Under the pieces are notes generated by a model. The model worked only from the letters and a program-made list of their open reading frames with translations, was not told the origin of the DNA and ran no database searches. Below, in pieces: positions 1-5,182 of a DNA stretch of 6,672 nt. Source of the stretch: Brevundimonas sp. UBA5713. Its GTDB lineage: Bacteria > Pseudomonadota > Alphaproteobacteria > Caulobacterales > Caulobacteraceae. A program made the translations under genes and the position numbers. Position 1 is the first letter of the stretch; every line of letters starts with the position of its first letter. The stretch is taken from NCBI RefSeq assembly GCF_002419815.1, contig NZ_DIGV01000039.1, positions 1,966 through 8,637 of the forward strand. The letters run 5' to 3'.

Positions 1-449
1 CCACGCTGTCGGGCCGCCATAATCATATTGGGCCACAGCTCGCTCTCGACGAAGATGCCCAGTTGCGGCTGCCAGTGGTCCAGAAAGCTGACCACGGCAT
101 TGGGACCGTCCACCGGCGCAAACTGGTGGATCACGCCCTGCGGCAGGCGGGGCTGGATCACTTCGGCAGAGGTCAGGGTGCCCGTGGTGACCAGCACTGT
201 CACGTCGGGGCGGTCCTTACGGATGCGTTCGGCCAGCGGCAGGATGGACAGGGCCTCGCCGACGCTGACGCCGTGTATCCAGATCAGAGGGCCATCGGGG
301 CGCGCACGACCGGGCAGGCCGAGGCGCTCGTCCACGCGGGTGTCGCTTTCCTTGCCCTTGCGCACGCGGGCATCCAGCAGGCGCGGGATCAGAGGCTCCA
401 GCGCGCGGGTGGCCAGCCGATAGGCGCTGAGGGCGGGGCTGAAGCTCAT
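1..449 (-). CDS. waaA: 3-deoxy-D-manno-octulosonic acid (Kdo) transferase, N-terminal part, cut by the left edge
   Basis: Translating the minus strand from the ATG at 449 gives 149 uninterrupted residues running off the window. They match the N-terminal (acceptor-binding) half of WaaA/KdtA, the GT-B glycosyltransferase that moves Kdo from CMP-Kdo to lipid A precursor on the cytoplasmic face of the inner membrane. Visible hallmarks are KGKE at 31-34, ERLG at 41-44, LIWIHGVSVGE at 55-65, where E65 fits the known catalytic Glu, VLVTTGTLTSAE at 85-96, PVDGP at 112-116, FLDHWQPQL at 122-130 and ESELWPN at 135-141. The family usually has about 420-430 residues, so roughly two thirds lie outside, including the CMP-Kdo-binding domain. 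The start follows the DUF374 stop by 2 bases, with GGAG 11 bases upstream, so it is probably co-translated with that gene. Whether it adds one or two Kdo residues cannot be told. Confidence 0.95.
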   Translation of the reverse strand, partial: MSFSPALSAYRLATRALEPLIPRLLDARVRKGKESDTRVDERLGLPGRARPDGPLIWIHGVSVGEALSILPLAERIRKDRPDVTVLVTTGTLTSAEVIQPRLPQGVIHQFAPVDGPNAVVSFLDHWQPQLGIFVESELWPNMIMAARQR

Positions 450-451
450 GG

Positions 452-1138
452 CTAGAGGCGCTCCAGTCCGGTAATTTCGTCGGCGCGGGCCTCGACGGCG
501 GTCAGGCGCTGGGTCCAGTCCTTGGCGACTTCGGAGACATCACCGCCCTCGGGAAAATGGGCCAGATCCCAGACGATGGCCCCCTTGGCGAACGGCAGGG
601 GGATCAGGGCGCGGTCCCAGCTGTTCAGGCGAATGGCGGGTTTGCACGACAGGCCGATGAACAGCACCGGAGCCTTGGACATGCGGGCCATGACTGGCAG
701 GCCTTCGGCCATAGAGCGGGCAGGGCCGCGCGGGCCGTCCGGCGTGATGGCCAGACCGCCGACCTTAAGCTGTTTCAAACCATCGCGCAGGGCTTGCGTC
801 CCGCCCTTGGTCGCTTCCTTCTTGTCCTTATTGGCCGCAGAGCCGCGCACGGCGGGAATGCCCAAACGGGCCACCGCCTTGGCGATGAATTCGCCATCGG
901 CAGACAGGGAGATCATGGCCTTGGCCGGCTGGGCACGATCCAGTGGCCAAGACGCCTTGGCGATGGCCAGCCGCGAATGCCAAAAGGCGATCAGCACGCC
1001 GCCGCCCTGTTTCCAGACGCCTTCGGCCAGATGGGCGTTCTCGTGCTCCCAGCGGATGGTGGCATAGCAAAAGCGCAGCCATTCGGAGAGCAGGACGGAA
1101 ACGACCTGCTGGATGTGGGGGTTACGAAGAGGCCTCAT
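452..1138 (-). CDS. DUF374 lysophospholipid-acyltransferase-family protein, possible LpxJ-type lipid A acyltransferase
   Basis: This 228-residue protein has the DUF374 (LPLAT superfamily) pattern. FWHSRLAIA at 52-60 holds the catalytic-type His54. ISLSADGEFIA lies at 76-86, followed by GIPAVRGSA at 93-101 and TPDGPRGPA at 132-140. It is full length for the family and has a short hydrophobic N-terminal stretch (about 10-26) that could sit on the membrane, but no signal peptide. Known: DUF374 includes LpxJ of Helicobacter and Campylobacter, a secondary lipid A acyltransferase that can act before Kdo addition. Inference: with an exporter gene before it and waaA after it, a role in lipid A acylation is the best guess, though the acyl donor and position are unknown. 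The ATG overlaps the exporter stop as ATGA, which fixes the start and suggests translational coupling. No strong Shine-Dalgarno sequence is visible. General phospholipid acylation remains the alternative. Confidence 0.9.
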   Translation of the reverse strand: MRPLRNPHIQQVVSVLLSEWLRFCYATIRWEHENAHLAEGVWKQGGGVLIAFWHSRLAIAKASWPLDRAQPAKAMISLSADGEFIAKAVARLGIPAVRGSAANKDKKEATKGGTQALRDGLKQLKVGGLAITPDGPRGPARSMAEGLPVMARMSKAPVLFIGLSCKPAIRLNSWDRALIPLPFAKGAIVWDLAHFPEGGDVSEVAKDWTQRLTAVEARADEITGLERL

Positions 1139-3000
1139 GCGCCGGTCTCGTCAGGCAGCAGATCAAGGGGGAAGTCTACCGGCGTGCCGTCCAGCGATTG
1201 CTGGCGGGCCAGTCGGGCATATAGGCCACCATGGGCGACCAACTCATCGTGCGTGCCCTGTTCCACCACTTCACCGGCGGCGATCACATAGATGCGGTCG
1301 GCATTGCGCACGGTCGACAGGCGGTGGGCGATCATCAGGGTGGCGCGGCCTTCCATCAGGCGATCCAGCGCCTGTTGAACCAGAGCCTCGCTCTCGGTGT
1401 CCAGTGCGCTGGTGGCTTCGTCCAGCAGCAGGATGGGCGCGTCCTTCATAAAGGCGCGGGCGATGGCAATGCGCTGGCGTTGACCGCCGGACAGACGGGC
1501 ACCGGCCTCACCCACGCGGGTCTGATAGCCGTGGGGCAGGGCCATGATGAAGTCATGCGCCGCTGCGGCCTTGGCGGCCTCGATAATGGCCGCTTCGCTC
1601 GCGGGCTCGCGGCCATAGGCGATGTTGGCGGCAATGGTGTCGTCGAACAGGAAGGGCTCCTGGGTCACCAAGGCGATATGGTCACGCAGGGATGACAGGC
1701 TCAGCTCGCGCAGGTCGATGCCATTGGCGGTGATGCGGCCACCGGTAACGTCATAAAAACGCGGCAGCAGGCTGAGGATGGTGGACTTGCCGCCGCCCGA
1801 CGGGCCGACCAGCGCCACGGTCTCGCCGGGCGAAACGGTAAAGCTGATGCCTTTCAGGGTCGGCACGGGGCCAGAGGCGGTGTTGTAGGCGAACTCCACC
1901 TGTTCAAAGCCGAGCTCGACCGGACCGGGGGGCAGGGTCTGCGGCTGGGCCTGTTCGCGGATTTCCGGCTGGATATCGAGCGCGTCAAACAGGCGAGACG
2001 CGGCCGTCATGCCTTCGGACATGACCGTGGTCAGGTTGGACAGCTGGCGCAAAGACTGGCCTGCAAGCATCAGCATGCCAATGAAGGCGGCAAAGGCCCC
2101 GACCGACATCTCGCCCTTGCTGGCGCTCCAGCCTGCATAGCCGATGACGGCGGCAACGATGGAATAGGCGATGATGTCGGACGCCGGACCCGAGAAGGCG
2201 CGGCTGTCGGCCCCCTTGATCACATGGCGTTGGCGGCGGTCGATGACGGTTGCGACATTGGCCTCTTCGGCCTGTTCGCGGTTTTCGATCTTGATGACGC
2301 GCACGCCGTCCAGATTTTCCATCAGGGCCGAGGACAGGGCCTCGGTCTCGGCCATGGCTCCCTTGGCGGCCTTGCGCGATTTCTTGCTGAATTTGCGCAT
2401 GATCAGGCTGACGGCAGGTACACCGAGCAGCACGATCAGCGTCAGGGGCAGGTCGATAAAGGCCATGGCCACCATGACGCCCACCAGTACCAGCACATTC
2501 TGGCTGTAGTTCACCACGCCATTGGTGAAGGCCTCGCGCACCAGATTGGCGTCGAACAGCACCGAAGAGACAAAGGTGCCGGAGTGCTGGTTGCGCAGGC
2601 GCGACAGATCGGCGTGGATCATGCGCGAAAACAGCTGCTTTTGTATATCGCCGACAATGCCGTGGCCCAGACGGTTCACGACCGCGGCCTGTCCGGCCAT
2701 GGCCAGAGAGCGCATAACCGACAAAGCGATGATGATCGCCGGTATCAGGATCACCAGTGCCGCTGGCGAAACTGTGAACAGTTTCAGGAAACGGACGGGG
2801 CCGTCATGTTGTTTGAACAAAAGGTCAATAGACGGTTCAAGGAACCGCAAAAGCCCCGCCGTCAGCGCACCGCCCAGTGCGGCCAGAAACAGCGAGGCGA
2901 AGAAGGCAGGTTTGTGCTGTGACAGATAATCCCGCCAGATACGAGACAGCATGGGCCGAAGCGGTGGCTTGGCATCGGTCTTGGGGGCGGGCTGGGTCAT
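1135..3000 (-). CDS. msbA: MsbA-type ABC exporter (fused membrane and ATPase domains), probable lipid A flippase
   Basis: This is a 621-residue half-transporter from the ATG at 3000. An exporter-type membrane domain covers about residues 28-335, with hydrophobic segments near 32-52, 79-98, 166-200 and 276-315. The ATPase domain follows: A-loop Tyr372, Walker A GPSGGGKST at 399-407, Q-loop Gln447, signature LSGGQ at 503-507, Walker B ILLLDE at 523-528, D-loop SALD at 531-534 and switch His559. All key residues are intact, so a homodimer should hydrolyse ATP. A tail of about 20 residues follows the domain. MsbA flips Kdo-lipid A across the inner membrane; its place before DUF374 and waaA supports that role, but sequence alone cannot exclude another lipid or drug exporter. 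The frame stays open upstream. A TTG at 3030 with GGAG 6 bases before it is a competing start adding 10 residues, whereas ATG 3000 has no clear Shine-Dalgarno. The extra residues look non-conserved, so I keep ATG 3000. Confidence 0.9.
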   Translation of the reverse strand: MTQPAPKTDAKPPLRPMLSRIWRDYLSQHKPAFFASLFLAALGGALTAGLLRFLEPSIDLLFKQHDGPVRFLKLFTVSPAALVILIPAIIIALSVMRSLAMAGQAAVVNRLGHGIVGDIQKQLFSRMIHADLSRLRNQHSGTFVSSVLFDANLVREAFTNGVVNYSQNVLVLVGVMVAMAFIDLPLTLIVLLGVPAVSLIMRKFSKKSRKAAKGAMAETEALSSALMENLDGVRVIKIENREQAEEANVATVIDRRQRHVIKGADSRAFSGPASDIIAYSIVAAVIGYAGWSASKGEMSVGAFAAFIGMLMLAGQSLRQLSNLTTVMSEGMTAASRLFDALDIQPEIREQAQPQTLPPGPVELGFEQVEFAYNTASGPVPTLKGISFTVSPGETVALVGPSGGGKSTILSLLPRFYDVTGGRITANGIDLRELSLSSLRDHIALVTQEPFLFDDTIAANIAYGREPASEAAIIEAAKAAAAHDFIMALPHGYQTRVGEAGARLSGGQRQRIAIARAFMKDAPILLLDEATSALDTESEALVQQALDRLMEGRATLMIAHRLSTVRNADRIYVIAAGEVVEQGTHDELVAHGGLYARLARQQSLDGTPVDFPLDLLPDETGA

Positions 3001-3060
3001 GGCACTTCGGTCGAACGACTGGAGCTGCAAGTCAAGCTCCGGATAGAGAGAGGTCTGTGA
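3001..3060. promoter_or_regulatory. 60-base divergent promoter region with a palindrome at 3021-3040
   Basis: These 60 bases separate the divergent starts of the exporter (minus) and phosphatase (plus) genes, so promoters for both probably lie here or just inside the coding ends. It holds a perfect 6-base inverted repeat, GGAGCT at 3021-3026 and AGCTCC at 3035-3040 with an 8-base spacer. C3019-G3042 and a T-G pair extend it. It could be an operator, or an RNA hairpin in either leader. A TTGACT on the minus strand (3034-3029) resembles a -35 box, but no good -10 follows and it is very close to ATG 3000. No promoter can be assigned firmly. Confidence 0.45.
3045..3053 (+). promoter_or_regulatory. 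Shine-Dalgarno sequence of the phosphatase gene
   Basis: The purine run AGAGAGAGG ends 7 bases before ATG 3061, a good spacing for ribosome binding. It favours this start over the next in-frame ATG at 3106, which has no comparable sequence before it. Confidence 0.6.
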
Positions 3061-3771
3061 ATGGAGAGGCGTGACCTCAACGCCTGTGGCGGCTATCTGT
3101 CGGCCATGTCGCGTAACGATCTGTCCTCGCCGTGGGACCGTTTCAAGGCTTATTGGTCCTATTTTTGGGCCGATCACGCCTTTCTTCGTATCAGTTTCAC
3201 CAATGCCCACTGGGTGGGGACCGATCTGGTGCGCACCAACCAGCCGTCGCCGCGCCAGCTAAGGTGGTGGAAGTCACAGGGTATCCGCACGGTTATCAAT
3301 TTGCGCGGCGTGCGCGATGAGGCCTTTTACCCGTTGGAGCGCGAGGCGTGCCAGCGTCTGGGCCTGACTTTGATCGATGCGCCGCTGGATTCGCGTGATG
3401 CGCCGTGCGCTTTTCGCATCCGCCGCGCCAAGGAATTGTTCGAGACGGTCGAATATCCGGTGCTGATCCACTGCAAGTCAGGGGCGGACCGTGCCGGTCT
3501 GATGGCGGCGCTGTACCGTTATTTCCGCTTGGGCGAACCCATGTCGGAGGCCGTCAGGGAACTGAGCCGCCGCACCTTGCATAATCGCGAGGGCAAGACC
3601 GGTGTGCTGGACATGGTGCTGGAAACCTATGTCCGCGAGATCGAGCCGACCGGACGCGACTTTCTGGACTGGGTGGAGAGCCCCGATTACTGCCCGTGCA
3701 CCATGACCAAGGCGTTCCGCTCGCGTTGGTGGGGGGATCTGCTGGTCGAACGGATACTGTGCCGCGAATAG
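3061..3771 (+). CDS. CX5R-type protein tyrosine/dual-specificity phosphatase, CtpA-like
   Basis: This 236-residue protein has an intact phosphatase loop, VLIHCKSGADRAG at 134-146. Cys138 would be the nucleophile and Arg144 the phosphate-binding residue. Asp110 or Asp113, in a stretch of about residues 106-113 before the loop, is the likely general acid. GIRTVINLRG at 74-83 is typical of the dual-specificity fold. The N-terminal part (about 27-50) is rich in aromatic residues and may touch the membrane; there is no clear signal peptide or membrane span. The C-terminal part has DFLDWVESPDYCPC at 200-213. The protein resembles a family of alphaproteobacterial phosphatases that includes, from memory, Caulobacter CtpA, an essential envelope protein needed for normal lipid A. 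Divergent placement next to the exporter and waaA supports an envelope role, so CtpA-like is inferred. The substrate could be protein phosphotyrosine, lipid A phosphate or something else. It converges with the next gene, 6 bases separating the stops. Confidence 0.85.
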   Translation: MERRDLNACGGYLSAMSRNDLSSPWDRFKAYWSYFWADHAFLRISFTNAHWVGTDLVRTNQPSPRQLRWWKSQGIRTVINLRGVRDEAFYPLEREACQRLGLTLIDAPLDSRDAPCAFRIRRAKELFETVEYPVLIHCKSGADRAGLMAALYRYFRLGEPMSEAVRELSRRTLHNREGKTGVLDMVLETYVREIEPTGRDFLDWVESPDYCPCTMTKAFRSRWWGDLLVERILCRE

Positions 3772-3777
3772 GCTAAT

Positions 3778-4002
3778 TCAGCCCCAAGGTCCGCGCTTGT
3801 CCTGATCGGTCGGTTGGGGCGGCGGGGCAGAGGCGGCAGCTTTGCGCTGTTTTTCCTGTTCCCGGCGGGCCAGAGCCTCGTTCAGCCAGCGGTGCGAGGC
3901 GCGGCGGCCCCTGACGACCATCAGCAGATAGACCAGCGCCAGCATCATCGAGACGAGGCCGAAGATCTCTTCTCCCGACAGGGTCTGGCCGAACAGGGTC
4001 AT
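3778..4002 (-). CDS. Small single-pass membrane protein of unknown function
   Basis: This 74-residue reading frame starts at ATG 4002, with GAGGA 7 bases upstream. Residues about 13-30 (IFGLVSMMLALVYLLMVV) form one hydrophobic helix. RGRR at 31-34 follows directly, predicting an outside N-terminus and a cytoplasmic tail. The tail has a charged helix (about 35-55, with ARREQEKQRK) and ends in a Pro-rich, charged segment (about 59-74). I do not recognise a family. The layout recalls CcmD, but no cytochrome c maturation gene is near and no diagnostic residues are seen. The gene lies behind the hairpin that follows the DUF4170 gene, so it probably has its own promoter or is reached by read-through. 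Its good Shine-Dalgarno and sensible membrane topology support a real gene. A link to the convergent phosphatase is possible but unproven. Confidence 0.7.
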   Translation of the reverse strand: MTLFGQTLSGEEIFGLVSMMLALVYLLMVVRGRRASHRWLNEALARREQEKQRKAAASAPPPQPTDQDKRGPWG

Positions 4003-4009
4003 GGGTCCA

Positions 4010-4014
4010 TCCTC
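4010..4014 (-). promoter_or_regulatory. Shine-Dalgarno sequence of the small membrane protein gene
   Basis: Read on the minus strand this is GAGGA, followed by 7 bases and then ATG 4002. It is one of the clearest ribosome-binding sites in the window and is the main support that this short gene is translated. Confidence 0.6.
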
Positions 4015-4036
4015 ATTGCTGCTGACCCATAGATAG

Positions 4037-4076
4037 GCAAAGGGCGGCTGAAGCCAATGCTTACAGCCGCCCTTGC
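4037..4076 (-). terminator. Long GC-rich hairpin, probable terminator of the pmbA-CysQ-DUF4170 operon
   Basis: The arms are 4040-4050 (AAGGGCGGCTG) and 4064-4074 (CAGCCGCCCTT), a perfect 11-base stem. It is extended outward by two pairs past a bulged A at 4039. Inward, past a bulged A at 4063, it gains 4 more pairs (AAGC/GCTT) closing a CAAT loop. It starts 42 bases after the DUF4170 stop and lies before the small membrane gene. On the minus strand the base of the stem reads CCCTTTGCC, so there is no classical long U-tract. Termination is therefore likely but may be partial. An attenuator-like or RNA-stabilising role is the alternative. Confidence 0.65.
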
Positions 4077-4118
4077 GTCAATGTGGTCGCTTTATGCGGC
4101 CCTTGACCAAGCCTTTGA

Positions 4119-4358
4119 TCAGTTGGCGTCGCCGCGCGGATCGATCAGCTTGTGGGCGTGCAGGATGAAGAAACGCATGTGGGCGTTGTCGACAGTGGCT
4201 TGGGCGCGAGCCTTCCAAGCCTTCTTGGCTTCCTCGTACGAGCCGAAGGCACCGACGAACTCGACCTCGCTCAGGTCGCGGAAGGTCGGTTCCGACGGGT
4301 GACGCATTTCGCCACCGATGACGAGGTGAAGCAGTTGAGGTTCAAGCTTGTCAGCCAT
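4119..4358 (-). CDS. DUF4170 domain-containing small protein
   Basis: This 79-residue soluble protein is recognised as DUF4170 by LHLVIGGEM at 10-18, FRDLSEVEFVGAFGSYEEA at 26-44, WKARAQATVDNAHMRFFI at 48-65 and LIDP at 71-74. The fold is probably a small alpha/beta unit; the function is unknown. From memory, in many alphaproteobacteria this gene sits between the CysQ-like phosphatase gene and the DUF374/waaA genes, as it nearly does here. The frame is open to an ATG at 4454, but the 32 extra residues overlap the CysQ-like gene and look unlike the family. ATG 4358 gives the usual length and leaves a 29-base gap. The Shine-Dalgarno is weak, so translation may depend on the gene before it. The third gene of the operon, it is followed by the hairpin at 4037-4076. 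Confidence 0.88.
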   Translation of the reverse strand: MADKLEPQLLHLVIGGEMRHPSEPTFRDLSEVEFVGAFGSYEEAKKAWKARAQATVDNAHMRFFILHAHKLIDPRGDAN

Positions 4359-4387
4359 GGAGAGGGGCCTATTGCACAGGTGAGGGG

Positions 4388-5182
4388 TCAGAAGGTCAGC
4401 GGGATAGGCGCAGTGCGCCGAATTATCAACGGATGAAGCGCAGGGGCTGCACAAATCATGCTAGTTTGTCGCGGATCGTGGCGGTTAAACCGCCATTTGC
4501 GGCCCTGATGGTCACTGACCATCGCGCCCGCTTCCTGTGCGATAAGCGATCCGGCGCAAACATCCCAGTCCCACTTTGGGCTGATGGCAATGGCCGCATC
4601 GAAGGCTCCGGCCGCTACCAGAGCCATGCGGTAGGCCAGCGCATTGCGCTTCGAGAAATTCATGTGCGGCCAAGGCTCGTCCCACTCGCGCGCCTCCATC
4701 AGGCGGGCGTCGGCCAGCAATTCGGCCTCTTCCAGTTCATAGGTGTCTGAGGCGGTGATGGGGCGGCCCTGCAGGCGGGCCCCGCCGCCAAGGGTGGCCT
4801 CGAACATCTCGCCCAGCACGGGGGCATAGATGGCGGCAGCCACCGGCTCTCCGTCCTCGACCACGGCGATGGGGGTGCACCACCACGGCTTGTTTTTCAT
4901 AAAGGCCGAGGTGCCGTCGATAGGATCAACGACAAAGATGCGCTTTTTCGACAGCCGGTCGGTGGTGTCGGCGGTTTCTTCGGACAGCCAGCCATAGTCG
5001 GGCCGCGCCGTCAGCAGGCGTTCTTTCAGGAACTGGTCTACGGCCAGATCGGCATCCGTGACCGGAGAGGCGTTTTCTTTCGACCAGACCTTGAGCCCCG
5101 CCTCGCGATAGTCGAGCGCCAACTGGCCGGCGTCAAAGGCGGCCTGTCGGATCAGGGCAAGGTCTTGGTCGAGAGAGGTCAT
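4388..5182 (-). CDS. Inositol monophosphatase/CysQ-family phosphatase
   Basis: This 264-residue protein carries the complete metal-dependent phosphatase signature of the superfamily: VTDADLAVD at 41-49, WLSEET at 65-70 (metal ligand Glu68), VDPIDGTSAF at 85-94 (Asp86, Asp89) and WDWDVCAGSLIAQEAGA at 204-220 (Asp207). The length is normal and no key residue is missing. Members dephosphorylate small molecules with Mg2+ or Li+-sensitive chemistry. Alphaproteobacterial homologues at this locus are often labelled CysQ, which would turn 3'-phosphoadenosine 5'-phosphate into AMP and support sulfate assimilation. Inositol-phosphate or other sugar-phosphate activity cannot be excluded, so I give no symbol. 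The ATG overlaps the pmbA stop as ATGA, implying coupled translation. It lies upstream of the DUF4170 gene in the same operon. No sulfur-metabolism gene is visible nearby. Confidence 0.92.
   Translation of the reverse strand: MTSLDQDLALIRQAAFDAGQLALDYREAGLKVWSKENASPVTDADLAVDQFLKERLLTARPDYGWLSEETADTTDRLSKKRIFVVDPIDGTSAFMKNKPWWCTPIAVVEDGEPVAAAIYAPVLGEMFEATLGGGARLQGRPITASDTYELEEAELLADARLMEAREWDEPWPHMNFSKRNALAYRMALVAAGAFDAAIAISPKWDWDVCAGSLIAQEAGAMVSDHQGRKWRFNRHDPRQTSMICAAPALHPLIIRRTAPIPLTF

Noticed and set aside
557..1291. A 244-codon plus-strand open frame across the acyltransferase and exporter genes
   Set aside because: It spans a real gene junction on the opposite strand, has low-complexity composition and shows no motif.
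2224..2922. A 232-codon plus-strand open frame antisense to the exporter gene
   Set aside because: Its product is rich in His, Gln and Arg with no domain, as expected for the complement of a GC-rich gene. The minus-strand exporter is unmistakable there.
3001..3210. Upstream extension of the exporter to an ATG at 3210 (691 residues)
   Set aside because: The extra 70 residues overlap the phosphatase gene on the other strand and do not resemble an exporter N-terminus.
3771..3783. GGCT/AGCC inverted repeat between the convergent stop codons as a two-way terminator
   Set aside because: A 4-base stem with a 5-base loop and no U-tract is too weak to call.
3778..4002. Small membrane protein as CcmD
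   Set aside because: The helix plus charged tail layout is similar, but no ccmA, ccmB, ccmC or ccmE lies nearby and the layout is common among small membrane proteins.
4359..4454. Upstream extension of the DUF4170 protein to an ATG at 4454
   Set aside because: It would overlap the 3' end of the CysQ-like gene, and the added Cys- and Pro-rich residues do not look like this family.
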